From NCBI RefSeq assembly GCF_040801915.1, contig NZ_JBFMIA010000003.1:248001-312000 (forward strand): a stretch of DNA of 64,000 nucleotides, in the 5' to 3' direction. This DNA comes from Jeotgalibacillus marinus. Lineage in GTDB: Bacteria; Bacillota; Bacilli; Bacillales; Jeotgalibacillaceae. The position numbers and the translations under genes were made by a program. The notes under the pieces are model-generated. The model saw only the letters and a list, made by a program, of their open reading frames with translations, had not been told where the DNA came from and did no database searches. Positions 53,091-62,039 of this stretch are shown here, piece by piece. Position 1 is the first letter of the stretch; every line of letters begins with the position of its first letter.

Positions 53091-53633
53091 TTAAAGTGTT
53101 TTTTGACCTGGTTTCCAGTTTGCTGGGCAAAGTCCACCAGTTTGAAGCGCTTGAAGTACACGTAATGTTTCATCTACGTCACGTCCAATGTTGTTGTGAA
53201 ATACCGTTTGATACTGAAGCTCACCTTCAGGACTGATAATGAAAAGGCCGCGAAGTGCAATTCCTTCTTCTTCAATTAACACGCCATATTCACGTGAAAT
53301 TTGATGATTTGTATCTGCTGCCATTGGGTAGTTAAGATCGCCAAGGCCATTATCTTTACGCTCAGTATTTATCCACGCTAAGTGTGTGTGAATTGTATCA
53401 GTAGAAACAGCAATAACTTCTGCATCTAGGTCTTCGAACTCATCATAGCGATCTGACATTGCAGTGATTTCTGTTGGACAAACGAACGTAAAGTCCATTG
53501 GATAGAAAAATAACACTGTCCATTTGTCGTCCTTCATATTTTGCTCCAAGCTTACTTTTCCAAATTCTTTGTTTGCAAGTACAGCGTCCATCTCGAAACG
53601 AGGAGCTTGCTTACCTACCATACGTTCTGCCAT
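53091..53633 (-). CDS. ykuU: 2-Cys peroxiredoxin (YkuU-like)
   Basis: A 180-residue thioredoxin-fold peroxidase reducing H2O2 and alkyl hydroperoxides. The peroxidatic Cys lies in FTFVCPTEI (about residue 52) and the resolving Cys in GGLCPANW near the C-terminus. The protein ends GQKTL, so it lacks the long C-terminal YF tail that sensitises eukaryotic enzymes. I use the ATG at 53633, behind GGAGGGATTTATA; the longer in-frame start has no ribosome-binding site. A PerR/Fur-like box lies upstream. Confidence 0.92.
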   Translation of the reverse strand: MAERMVGKQAPRFEMDAVLANKEFGKVSLEQNMKDDKWTVLFFYPMDFTFVCPTEITAMSDRYDEFEDLDAEVIAVSTDTIHTHLAWINTERKDNGLGDLNYPMAADTNHQISREYGVLIEEEGIALRGLFIISPEGELQYQTVFHNNIGRDVDETLRVLQALQTGGLCPANWKPGQKTL

Positions 53634-53706
53634 TATAAATCCCTCCAAATAATTAAATAACAATTGAGAAAATAAACTCAATCGATCAAAAACCTCTCGT
53701 AAACTA

Positions 53707-53735
53707 TGATAATACACACAAAGTGTAGAGTCAAT
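53707..53735 (-). promoter_or_regulatory. Promoter of the peroxiredoxin gene
   Basis: On the minus strand TTGACT (53730-53735), a 17-nt spacer and TATCAT (53707-53712): each hexamer is one base from the sigma-A consensus. Confidence 0.75.
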
Positions 53736-53742
53736 TTTAAGT

Positions 53743-53757
53743 GATAATCATTTTAAA
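53743..53757. promoter_or_regulatory. PerR/Fur-type box upstream of the peroxiredoxin promoter
   Basis: TGATAAT-C-ATTTTAA fits the 7-1-7 inverted-repeat layout: the left half is identical to the Fur half-site and the right half is one base from the PerR half-site ATTATAA. It ends 7 nt upstream of the -35. Peroxide control is plausible given the gene. Confidence 0.55.
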
Positions 53758-53846
53758 TAATACATTTTTTATATTTTATAGACCATTTTTTGTACACAAT
53801 TTTGCAAGAAAACGTGCAGCCCCTATATTATGAAATATCGACATCT

Positions 53847-54015
53847 TCACAGCTGGTACCTTCTGCAATCCTCTTCTTGCAACCTTTTTTCCATCCCTTT
53901 AATAATTCTCGGTAACGTCGTTTGATACTTATCAATACACTCCGCTCATGCTTTCGGTCATACCTTCGCCTTTTTTATCAAAAACAGAAATAAAAGTCCA
54001 TTGCTCTGATTTATT
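53847..54015 (-). pseudogene. Frameshifted gene remnant downstream of iolB
   Basis: Directly after iolB the minus strand reads SEQWTFISVFDKKGEGMTES then MSGVY and a stop; a one-base frame change continues it as DKYQTTLPRIIKGMEKRLQ up to a stop at 53847. Each half has the composition of real protein and the join is natural, so I read it as the C-terminal end of a decayed gene. The family is not assigned. The rest of the 377-bp ykuU-iolB gap holds the ykuU promoter, its PerR/Fur-type box and nothing else recognisable. Confidence 0.4.
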
Positions 54016-54799
54016 TTTCCGGCCATATTTTTGCATCCGGCTCGATTAGCCATTTATGTTCTTCTTCCATGACTCGTTCAGTCCATGGATTGTTGTCAAG
54101 GTGTCGAATCATCCAGCAGAAATACATTGCATATCCCGGGGCTGTCGTCTGTGGGTGATCCAAATCTCCGGGAATGGTAATGTAACTGTTATGTTCGACA
54201 CGGTATGCTTCCGGTCCGACCATCGCACATCCAAATCCTTTGGGCTTATCAAAGCGGTAGTAGTACACTTCCGGCTGATCATGATGGTGCGGCGGGTAGC
54301 TCGACCATCGGCCTGGATAGGATATTACTTCTCCTATGACAAGATTTGAATAGGGTGCACTGTTATAATCAAAGATGGTCCGGATTACTCGTTCCGCCGT
54401 TCCACTCCAAACGCCTTCCCCCGCATTCGTGCTTTCGCATTCCTCCGGGGTATATAACTTTGCCTCGAATGTGTTCTCATTGTCGGTTTTTTGGACAAGC
54501 ACTTCACTGGCTGAAAGCGCAGTAATCGTCACCTCTACACCTTTTGGAATGTGGAGGCACCATGGGGATTCTTCAAAAACACTATCGCGCTTGATTTCCT
54601 GTGATTCCCCATTCCATTCAAGACGAACCGTTCCCTCAAGAAGAAGCACGGCTGTTTCTTTACTGCTATCAGTTAGTGTTTCTGTTTTGCCGACTGGTAG
54701 TGTATAAATACCGATATCCTGCATCATATCGCTGTGTTTGCCGTTTTCTTTAGTAATTTCTGTATATCCTTCTGTTAATTCACCAAGCTTTTCATACAT
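54011..54799 (-). CDS. iolB: 5-deoxy-glucuronate isomerase (IolB)
   Basis: A 262-residue double-cupin protein of the KduI/IolB family. It isomerises 5-deoxy-D-glucuronate to 2-deoxy-5-keto-D-gluconate. The metal-binding cupin motif is seen in SSYPPHHHDQPEVYYYRF (about 161-178). It is divergent from B. subtilis IolB in its C-terminus (DLDHPQTTAPGYAMYFCWMIRHL), but the fold pattern and iol context support the call. I use the ATG at 54799, 8 nt after GGAGGAAG. Confidence 0.87.
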   Translation of the reverse strand: MYEKLGELTEGYTEITKENGKHSDMMQDIGIYTLPVGKTETLTDSSKETAVLLLEGTVRLEWNGESQEIKRDSVFEESPWCLHIPKGVEVTITALSASEVLVQKTDNENTFEAKLYTPEECESTNAGEGVWSGTAERVIRTIFDYNSAPYSNLVIGEVISYPGRWSSYPPHHHDQPEVYYYRFDKPKGFGCAMVGPEAYRVEHNSYITIPGDLDHPQTTAPGYAMYFCWMIRHLDNNPWTERVMEEEHKWLIEPDAKIWPEK

Positions 54800-55343
54800 G
54801 TACTCTTCCTCCTTCAACATGCCCTACATTTTGGAACATATGCTTACGACGCTTCACTTTTTCAATCGCTGCTTCCATGACGTGCCATGACCAGTAAAGT
54901 AAAAGTATATGGAATCGTGCTTCTCTGTCCACCATTTCAACCACACAGTTGAACGCTGATATGGCCACATTGATTTTACGGATAACGTGTCTAATACAGA
55001 TACGTAAATCCTACTCAGAAATGCCTGAAGCACAAGCGGAATATTCATTTCGAGATTAATGTCTTCTAAGCGGTCCATTCGTATATTTGGAACTACGCGT
55101 CAATTTCCGTTACACGGGTGAACCGCTTAGCGAATTTTTTCTCCTAATAAGCTGTGGTCAAAATAAACAGCTACTGCCACTGTCGATTTTTTGCGGCTGC
55201 CACCTATCGCTGAAACGATTAAATGAAGCGAGAGTGAAGTTCTTCCGCTGCCCCACCTTGTCCATATTGGCTACACTGAACACTCTGACACCGTAATTAT
55301 TGACCTATGCGTAATAAAGCATCTCTTTCATTTTTGATTTCCT
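54800..55343 (-). other. Gap in the iol operon between iolE and iolB
   Basis: 544 bp separate iolE from iolB, far more than elsewhere in the operon. Several short frames are open (for example minus 55078-54854, 74 codons) but none has a ribosome-binding site or a recognisable motif. The gap contains a long inverted repeat (separate entry). I see no T run strong enough to call a terminator. It may be the relic of a mobile element or of a lost gene. Confidence 0.5.
55066..55130. repeat. Long-spaced inverted repeat in the iolE-iolB gap
   Basis: CTAAGCGGT (55066-55074) and ACCGCTTAG (55122-55130) are perfect complements 47 nt apart, and the intervening DNA is itself partly symmetrical (CCATTCG and CGGGTGA flanks). 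The layout recalls interspersed palindromic repeats of bacilli. Confidence 0.5.
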
Positions 55344-56240
55344 TTAAAGTCCGCTCGTTTCACGGATATAATGTCGTGCTTTCACTGCATACTCAAAGGG
55401 ATTGGAAATTGCCGGATCCTGCTCAGCTTCAACAACAAACCAGCCTTTGTATCTGGCTTCACTCAACGCTTTAAAAACCGGCCTGAAGTCAATAAGACCA
55501 TCTCCAGGAACGGTGAATACTCCACCTTTGACCGCCTGCAAAAAACTCAATTTTTCATCACATACTTTTTGGGTGATTTCAGCCCGAACATCTTTTAAGT
55601 GAACGTGATGAATGCGATCCATAAAGGTGTTTAACACTGCAAGATAATCTTCACCAGAGAATACAAGGTGCCCTGTATCATAAAGAAGCGATACTTTTTC
55701 AGGGTCGGTTCCATTCATTAAACGTGCAATCTCATCAGTCGTTTGAACGCCAGTACCCATGTGATGGTGGTAGACAATTTTCATTCCTTTTTCAGCAGCC
55801 AGAACCCCAAGATGGTGTAACCCTTCTAATAAAAGAGTCCATTCATCTTCTGTGAAGACTGGCTTTTTATCAAATAGTGGTGTTTCCATTTGGCCTTGAA
55901 TACTGTTTCCTTGTTCAGATACAACAATAACTTTTGCGCCCATTTCATACAAAAAGTCACGGTGTTCCTTAAAAGCTTCCGCTGTTTCTTCATATGGTTT
56001 TGAGGTTAAAAAGGAGCTGAACCAGGCGCTCGCGATTTCCAAACCGCGTAAAGACAGTGCCTTTTTTAATACATTCGTGTCACTTGGATATTTATTTCCC
56101 ACTTCACTTCCTGTAAACCCGGCAAGCGCCATTTCACTTATGCATTGCTCGAATGTCACTTCACCGCCAAGCTCTGGCATATCATCATTTGTCCAACCAA
56201 TTGGTGCAATCGCTAATTTCACTTGATTTTCTTTAAACAT
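55344..56240 (-). CDS. iolE: Inosose dehydratase (IolE)
   Basis: A 298-residue AP-endonuclease-2-type TIM barrel that dehydrates 2-keto-myo-inositol. It opens KLAIAPIGWTNDDMPELGGEVTFEQ and carries metal-binding residues in KIVYHHHMGTGVQT, LLYDTGHLVFSGEDY, IHHVHLKDVR and GWFVVEAEQDP. I start it at ATG 56240, 6 nt after GGAGGGA; the longer in-frame start lacks a ribosome-binding site. It follows iolD by 13 bp. Confidence 0.93.
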   Translation of the reverse strand: MFKENQVKLAIAPIGWTNDDMPELGGEVTFEQCISEMALAGFTGSEVGNKYPSDTNVLKKALSLRGLEIASAWFSSFLTSKPYEETAEAFKEHRDFLYEMGAKVIVVSEQGNSIQGQMETPLFDKKPVFTEDEWTLLLEGLHHLGVLAAEKGMKIVYHHHMGTGVQTTDEIARLMNGTDPEKVSLLYDTGHLVFSGEDYLAVLNTFMDRIHHVHLKDVRAEITQKVCDEKLSFLQAVKGGVFTVPGDGLIDFRPVFKALSEARYKGWFVVEAEQDPAISNPFEYAVKARHYIRETSGL

Positions 56241-56253
56241 CGCTGTCCCTCCG

Positions 56254-58173
56254 TCAATATGCACGTGCTTTTTCCAAGTTTGTTTCCTTGCTTTCAAATG
56301 CTGTCTGTATGCTTTCTTTTTCAGACACTTCTGCTACCCCGACATGCCACCATGAATCGTAGCCGTGTGTCATAGTTTTTGGAAGTACTTTAATGTCAAT
56401 CAGCGTGCTGACAGATTGCTTTTTGGAGTCAATGACTGCTACTCTTAGTTCTTCCATTGTTCGAACAGAGTATGTTTTTACACCATAACCTTCAGCGACT
56501 CTTGCAAAGTCAATGGTCATGACGGGACCATTCATTTTTCCCGTTTCTGGATTTTTTCTTCTGAATTCTGTGCCAAAGCTACCCATTCCGTTTGCCATTT
56601 GTAAATTGTTAATGCAGCCAAAACCGGAATTATCAAACAGGACAACGTTAATTTTCTTCCCTTCCTGTAGGGATGTAACGAGTTCCGTATGTAACATCAA
56701 GTAGCTGCCATCACCAGTCATCGCGTACACCTCTCGATCTGGCTCCGCAATTTTTGCTCCAAGTGCTCCGGCTATTTCATAACCCATGCATGAGTAGCCA
56801 TATTCCATGTGATAGGTGTTGCGTTTTTTGGAAAGCCACATACGTTGCAAGTCTCCTGGCAGACTGCCCGCTGCGCCAACAACGATCGCATTATCATCCA
56901 CCATTTCATTGAATACTCCGAGTACGCCTGTCTGCGTAAGTTCGGTACCAAGTACTTCTTTATACTCCAGTAATTTATCTTCGAAGTGATCAGTTATTTC
57001 TGGTGTAAAGTCGTCACCATATGTGATGCCGTATAATCGTTTCATTTCATCCTGCCAGCCTTGCTTTGCATCCTCGATTTCATTTTCATAAGCTGATCGA
57101 TAGTCTCCAAGTGCAGAGCCAATCGCTTCAAGACCTACTTTAACATCCGCTACTACTTTTACTGCATCAAGTTTCGATGCATGAAATTCAGAAACGTTAA
57201 TCGTAAGAATGTCAGCATGGCCAAACATCTGCTTAGATGCTGTTGTAAAGTCAGTAAAACGAGTCCCAACACCAATGATCAAGTCGGCTTCTTTTGCAAT
57301 AGTGTTGGCCGCCGAGTTACCAGTTACACCAATTCCACCTAAATTCATCGGATGAGTGCTTTCTACACCGCTTTTACCGGCCTGTGTTTCACCAAATGGA
57401 ATATGAAACGTTTCTGCAAATTTCACCAATTCATCAGCAGCTTCGGAATAACGGACACCTCCTCCAAAAATAAGCAATGGCTTTTTCTTTAATTGGATAA
57501 GCTTCACTGCATCTTGTACACTTTCAGGGGAAGGAAGGCGTCGCTCAATCCGATGAATACGCTTTTCAAAAAAGCTTTGTGGGAAATCCCACGCTTCTGC
57601 CTGTACATCCTGTGGAAGTGCAATCGTGACGGCTCCTGTCTCAGCCACATTTGTCAAAACACGCATCGCGTTCAGCATGGCGGACATAAGCTGTTCAGGC
57701 CGGCTGATACGATCCCAATATTTACTTACAGCGCGAAAAGAGTCATTGGTTGAAATGGATAAATTGTGCGTATGTTCGATTTGCTGAAGCACTGGGTCTG
57801 GCTGACGGGTTGCGAAGACATCACCAGGCAGCAATAAAACCGGGATATTGTTCGCTGTAGCTGTTGCCGCAGATGTGATCATATTCGCTGATCCAGGTCC
57901 AACAGATGATGTGCATGCCATTATTTGCTTCCTATGTTTCTGCTTAGCAAACGCAATCGCTGCATTTGCCATTCCTTGCTCATTCCGCCCCTGGAATACT
58001 TCCATTCCCCCTGTATCTTCTTCCAATGCTTGGCCGAGTCCAAGTACATTCCCATGTCCAAAAATAGTAAATATCCCCTTCACAAACCGTTCCTGGTTAC
58101 CATCAAACTCCACATACTGCGCTCCTAAAAATTTCACTAATGCCTGTGCTGTTGTCAAACGAGTAGTACTCAC
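56254..58173 (-). CDS. iolD: 3D-(3,5/4)-trihydroxycyclohexane-1,2-dione hydrolase (IolD)
   Basis: A 639-residue ThDP-dependent ring-opening enzyme of inositol catabolism, giving 5-deoxy-glucuronate. The ThDP region includes GHGNVLGLGQAL and GRNEQGMANAAIAFAKQ, and the Mg/ThDP motif MTGDGSYLMLHTELVTSLQ to DNSGFGCINNLQ (about 480-520). I place the start at GTG 58173 behind AGAGGAGATAGAACA; a longer in-frame start at 58290 has no support. Confidence 0.94.
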   Translation of the reverse strand: MSTTRLTTAQALVKFLGAQYVEFDGNQERFVKGIFTIFGHGNVLGLGQALEEDTGGMEVFQGRNEQGMANAAIAFAKQKHRKQIMACTSSVGPGSANMITSAATATANNIPVLLLPGDVFATRQPDPVLQQIEHTHNLSISTNDSFRAVSKYWDRISRPEQLMSAMLNAMRVLTNVAETGAVTIALPQDVQAEAWDFPQSFFEKRIHRIERRLPSPESVQDAVKLIQLKKKPLLIFGGGVRYSEAADELVKFAETFHIPFGETQAGKSGVESTHPMNLGGIGVTGNSAANTIAKEADLIIGVGTRFTDFTTASKQMFGHADILTINVSEFHASKLDAVKVVADVKVGLEAIGSALGDYRSAYENEIEDAKQGWQDEMKRLYGITYGDDFTPEITDHFEDKLLEYKEVLGTELTQTGVLGVFNEMVDDNAIVVGAAGSLPGDLQRMWLSKKRNTYHMEYGYSCMGYEIAGALGAKIAEPDREVYAMTGDGSYLMLHTELVTSLQEGKKINVVLFDNSGFGCINNLQMANGMGSFGTEFRRKNPETGKMNGPVMTIDFARVAEGYGVKTYSVRTMEELRVAVIDSKKQSVSTLIDIKVLPKTMTHGYDSWWHVGVAEVSEKESIQTAFESKETNLEKARAY

Positions 58174-58275
58174 TGTTCTATCTCCTCTCCCATTCAAGAC
58201 CCTATGGTATACCCGTACCACTATTTTTGAAAAATCATTGGAATTACAAGGAAAAGCTAATCTAAAATACGGTGC

Positions 58276-58289
58276 TTTAAACGATATCA
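58276..58289. promoter_or_regulatory. Candidate cre (CcpA) site upstream of iolD
   Basis: TTTAAACGATATCA matches the cre consensus TGNAANCGNWNNCA at all but the second base. It lies about 105 bp upstream of iolD, beyond the iolA terminator, where a separate iolD promoter would be expected. Confidence 0.4.
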
Positions 58290-58361
58290 ATTTCGGTCTT
58301 TTTTCAAATCGAATAGCTAGACATAATTAATTAAGCGTAGCTTCTCATCTTTTCATTACTT

Positions 58362-58393
58362 AAAAAAGGGAAGCAGTAGGGTTCTCTCTTCCC
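58362..58393 (-). terminator. Terminator between iolA and iolD
   Basis: On the minus strand GGGAAG and CTTCCC enclose a 14-nt loop and are followed by six T. It divides the iol region into iolG-iolC-iolA and iolD-iolE-iolB units, unless it is read through. Confidence 0.65.
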
Positions 58394-58415
58394 ACCTCTA
58401 CCCTTTTGAAAATCG

Positions 58416-59879
58416 TTACTTCACGTAACGAGCTGTAACCATTTTCTTTCTTGTGTAAAATTCAACTCCGTCGGTGCCATTTGCATGTAAATCCCCATAG
58501 AACGAATCTTTCCAACCAGAGAACGGGAAGAATGCCATCGGTGCTGGAACACCAACGTTCACACCTAACATACCCGCATCAATGGTTTCACGGAATTGAC
58601 GGATTGCAAAACCACTATCCGTATAGATGCATGCACCGTTCGCAAATGGTGAAGCGTTTGCGACATCAATTGCTTCTGTTAAATCTTTTACGCGTATAAT
58701 AGAAAGAACTGGCGCAAACACTTCATCCTGCCAAATTTTCATTTCTTGTGTTACATTATCGAAGATTGTAGGTCCTACAAAGTACCCTTCACCCTTTGTC
58801 GCTTCGTCTACTCGGCCGTCACGGACAAGTGTCCCTCCCTGCTCAACGCCAGATTGAATATAACTGAGAGTGCGTTCTTTATGAGATTCACGGATAACGG
58901 GTCCTAAGAAGGTGCCTTCATCCATCCCGTTTCCGATTGTAATCTCATCTGCAGCCTTCTTTAACTTTTCAACCAGCTCATCAGCAACAGACTCTTCAAC
59001 TGTTACAACCGCTGCAGCCATACAACGCTCACCTGCAGAACCAAATGCTGCGGTTGTAATTTGTGTCACTGCTGCATCAAGATTGGCATCTTTTAAAACG
59101 ATCGAGTGATTTTTTGCACCTGCCAAGGCTTGAACACGCTTTAAATTTGCTGTGCCTGTTTTGTATACATATTCTGCTACCGGTTGAGAACCAACGAACG
59201 AAATAGCTTTTACAAGTTTATTCTCCAGTAGACCATTTACTACGTCATGTGCACCGTTAACTATGTTTAATACACCTTTTGGCAGACCGGCTTCTTCAAA
59301 CAATTCCGCGAGGCGTGTTGCAAGAATCGGTGTCCGTTCTGATGGTTTTAGAACGAATGTGTTTCCGCAAACAATAGCTAGCGGATACATCCAGCACGGA
59401 CACATCATTGGAAAGTTGAATGGCGTGATACCGCCGACCACACCAATCGGATAGCGATACATACCGGATTCGATGTTTGTCGCTATATCTGGAAGCTGTT
59501 TACCCATCATTAATGTGGGTGCTCCTGCTGCAAATTCCACACATTCAATACCACGTTGTACTTCACCATATGCTTCTTGATAGCTTTTTCCATTTTCAAT
59601 CGTTATGAGTTCAGCTAGATTCCCCCAGTTATTCACTAGTAGCTGATGGTATTTGAAAAGAATACGTGCACGTTTTGTAACAGAGGTCTGTGACCATGTT
59701 TTAAACGTTTCATTTGCTGTTTGAATTGCGTGGTCGACATCTTTTTTTGTTGAAAGAGGCACTACAGCAATTGCTTCTCCTGTTGACGGATTAACGACTG
59801 TTTCTGTCTTTTCCGAAGTCGATTCTACCCATTCTCCACCAATATAGTTCTTCAATTTTTTTACGGTTGTTTGTGTCAT
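58416..59879 (-). CDS. iolA: Methylmalonate/malonate-semialdehyde dehydrogenase (IolA)
   Basis: A 487-residue CoA-acylating aldehyde dehydrogenase that turns malonate semialdehyde into acetyl-CoA and CO2. Motifs are ITPFNFPMMCPCWMYPLAI (about 153-171), LAGAKNHSIV and the catalytic Cys in FGSAGERCMA (about 285). It has the MmsA/IolA hallmarks and ends FYTRKKMVTARY. The ATG follows AAGGGAG. It is 20 bp after iolC. Confidence 0.95.
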   Translation of the reverse strand: MTQTTVKKLKNYIGGEWVESTSEKTETVVNPSTGEAIAVVPLSTKKDVDHAIQTANETFKTWSQTSVTKRARILFKYHQLLVNNWGNLAELITIENGKSYQEAYGEVQRGIECVEFAAGAPTLMMGKQLPDIATNIESGMYRYPIGVVGGITPFNFPMMCPCWMYPLAIVCGNTFVLKPSERTPILATRLAELFEEAGLPKGVLNIVNGAHDVVNGLLENKLVKAISFVGSQPVAEYVYKTGTANLKRVQALAGAKNHSIVLKDANLDAAVTQITTAAFGSAGERCMAAAVVTVEESVADELVEKLKKAADEITIGNGMDEGTFLGPVIRESHKERTLSYIQSGVEQGGTLVRDGRVDEATKGEGYFVGPTIFDNVTQEMKIWQDEVFAPVLSIIRVKDLTEAIDVANASPFANGACIYTDSGFAIRQFRETIDAGMLGVNVGVPAPMAFFPFSGWKDSFYGDLHANGTDGVEFYTRKKMVTARYVK

Positions 59880-59899
59880 TTATATTCTCCCTTTCTATA

Positions 59900-60901
59900 T
59901 TAACTTTGTTGGTAAACCGCTGTTTCCATATGATTTTCCAGCTCTTCTTCTGTCGGCATGGCATCCGAACAACTGTGCCGAGAAATGACAATGGATGCCG
60001 ATGCGCTACCCAACTTCATCGCTTCTGACACTTCTTTTCCATTCATTAGTCCGTATATGAATGCCGATGCGTAAGAGTCCCCCGCTCCAAAGGTTTTCAG
60101 AACATTTGTCTGAAAAATACCACTTCTGTGTGATTTATTGTCTTTCGTATACGCAATGGAGCCGGCATCCCCGTGTTTAATGACAACAAGGTCTGAGTGG
60201 TATGAGAACCAGCGAGACGCTGTAAAATGGTCATCTGATTCTTCGACATTTAACAATTTTTCCATCATATCGAACTCTTCACGCGTACCAATAATAACGT
60301 TACACTTTTCAGCAGCAAGGTTATAATACACAGCCGTCTCTGCTTCATCAGTCCATGTATACGGACGGTAATCAAGATCAAAAAAAACAGTAACTTCGTG
60401 TTTTTCTGCATATTCGAGTGCCACAAATACTGCTTCCCGTGATGGGCTTTTCGCAAGGGCTGTTCCTGAAATTAAGAGAGCTTTTGACTGCTTAATATAA
60501 TCTTCGTCTACGTCATAAGGGTGCAATTTTAAATCTGCAACGTTGTCGCGGTACATCAAAATACTGCAGTCATCCGGGCTTTTGATCTCGGTAAATGCAA
60601 GGCCGGTGACAGCCCCAGTTAGGTCAGTTGTAACGCCTTTTGTATCAATATCGTTCTTTTCTAGGTAATTAGTGATAAAACGTCCCATTTGGTCGTTGGA
60701 AACTTTTCCGATAAATCCCGTTTTCTGACCAAGTCGAGCTGAGCCAATCGCGATATTAGCCGGAGAGCCACCGACATATTTTGTAAATGTGCTCGTTTCC
60801 TCCATCGGCCGGTTCGTTTCATTTGCGTTTAAGTCAATGCACAGCCTACCGATGGCAATCAAATCAAGGGGCCGATCTTTTACAAATTTAAGTGGGTTCA
60901 T
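59900..60901 (-). CDS. iolC: 5-dehydro-2-deoxygluconokinase (IolC)
   Basis: A 333-residue PfkB-family sugar kinase that phosphorylates 2-deoxy-5-keto-gluconate, making the inducer and substrate of the IolJ aldolase step. Motifs are TKYVGGSPANIAIGSARLGQ (about 40-59) and the catalytic base loop TFGAGDSYASAFIYGL (about 283-298). The ATG at 60901 has GGAAGGAAGG upstream. Confidence 0.93.
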   Translation of the reverse strand: MNPLKFVKDRPLDLIAIGRLCIDLNANETNRPMEETSTFTKYVGGSPANIAIGSARLGQKTGFIGKVSNDQMGRFITNYLEKNDIDTKGVTTDLTGAVTGLAFTEIKSPDDCSILMYRDNVADLKLHPYDVDEDYIKQSKALLISGTALAKSPSREAVFVALEYAEKHEVTVFFDLDYRPYTWTDEAETAVYYNLAAEKCNVIIGTREEFDMMEKLLNVEESDDHFTASRWFSYHSDLVVIKHGDAGSIAYTKDNKSHRSGIFQTNVLKTFGAGDSYASAFIYGLMNGKEVSEAMKLGSASASIVISRHSCSDAMPTEEELENHMETAVYQQS

Positions 60902-60932
60902 ACTATCCTTCCTTCCCATCATCCCTACTAAT

Positions 60933-61946
60933 TTAGTATTCTATCGATTGTCCCAGCTTAACAGGCACACCTGTATCAATTGATTGTTTTGCTGCTCTAG
61001 CAATACGTTCTGCTTGTAACCCATCAAAACCATTGCAACTAACCTCATTATTTTCAAGGCACGCAGCTGCAAATTCTGTCACTTCTTCAATATAGGCCTG
61101 TGTATAACGTTCAAGGAAGAAGTATAAGGGCTTTTCTTTCGATACATGTTTCACCGTTGAAACTTCAACATTAGTTGCTCGATTGTTATCTGCTTGCGCA
61201 GATCCTTTATCCCCAAAAATTTCAAGACGCTGGTCATACCCGTAGGCTGCACTGCGACTGTTATCAATCACACCTAAAGCGCCATTTGAGAATTTCAAAG
61301 TTATTACAGCCGTGTCAATATCGCCTGCTTCACCAATTTCCGGGTCCACAAGCACCGCACCGTGTGCTGACACTTCTACCACTTCACTACCCATGATGTA
61401 ACGCGCCATATCAAAATCATGAATAGTCATGTCCATGAACAGTCCTCCTGATGATTTTATATATTCAATACCAGGTGGCTGAGGATCGCGAGAAGTGATC
61501 CGTAATATATGTGGTGTACCGATTTCACCTTCTTGAACGAGTGTTCGGATTTTACGGAAATTTGGATCAAAACGGCGATTAAAACCAACTTGAATTTTCA
61601 CACCGGAATTTTCAGCAACAGCAAGCGCTTCTTCTGTTTCTGACACTGAGAAACTAACTGGCTTTTCACAAAAGATATGTTTTCCTGCCGCTCCTGCTTC
61701 TTTAATAATGGTTGCATGTGTATTTGTCGGTGAACAAATAAATATAGCTTTGATTTCTGGATCATTCAGTAAATCGTGATAGTCCGTTGTTAGCACTTCA
61801 ATTTGTTTATCTATTGCCCATGCTTCAAGATGCTCAGTCGCAATATCTGATACACTTTTAACACGAATTTGCGGAATTGCTCTTAAATTATCAACATGCA
61901 ATCTACCGATACGACCTGCACCGATTATTCCCACAGTAAATGTCAT
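60933..61946 (-). CDS. iolG: Inositol 2-dehydrogenase (IolG)
   Basis: A 337-residue GFO/IDH/MocA oxidoreductase. The N-terminal Rossmann loop is GIIGAGRIGRLH (about 6-17), the conserved lysine lies in FCEKPVSFS (about 93-101), and the catalytic Asp/His in MDMTIHDFDMARYIMG. It oxidises myo-inositol to 2-keto-myo-inositol with NAD. Related enzymes act on scyllo-inositol or other polyols, so substrate preference is inferred from the iol context. GGGGGGA precedes the ATG. Confidence 0.87.
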   Translation of the reverse strand: MTFTVGIIGAGRIGRLHVDNLRAIPQIRVKSVSDIATEHLEAWAIDKQIEVLTTDYHDLLNDPEIKAIFICSPTNTHATIIKEAGAAGKHIFCEKPVSFSVSETEEALAVAENSGVKIQVGFNRRFDPNFRKIRTLVQEGEIGTPHILRITSRDPQPPGIEYIKSSGGLFMDMTIHDFDMARYIMGSEVVEVSAHGAVLVDPEIGEAGDIDTAVITLKFSNGALGVIDNSRSAAYGYDQRLEIFGDKGSAQADNNRATNVEVSTVKHVSKEKPLYFFLERYTQAYIEEVTEFAAACLENNEVSCNGFDGLQAERIARAAKQSIDTGVPVKLGQSIEY

Positions 61947-61969
61947 AAACTGAATCCCCCCTAAAACAA

Positions 61970-61989
61970 ATTGGTAAAACGCTTTCTTT
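61970..61989. promoter_or_regulatory. Candidate operator upstream of iolG
   Basis: The minus strand holds AAAGAAAGCGTTTTACC, a CG-centred imperfect palindrome (AAAGCGTTT) of the LacI/CcpA operator kind, about 30 nt upstream of the iolG start and in the lacI-iolG gap. Confidence 0.4.
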
Positions 61990-62039
61990 TTTAGGTAAAT
62001 AAGCCCATACGAAGCGGCTGTTCACCGCTCTTAATTACT

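Noticed and set aside
54854..55078. 74-codon minus-strand ORF as a transposase fragment
   Set aside because: No transposase motif is recognisable; left as part of an unexplained gap.
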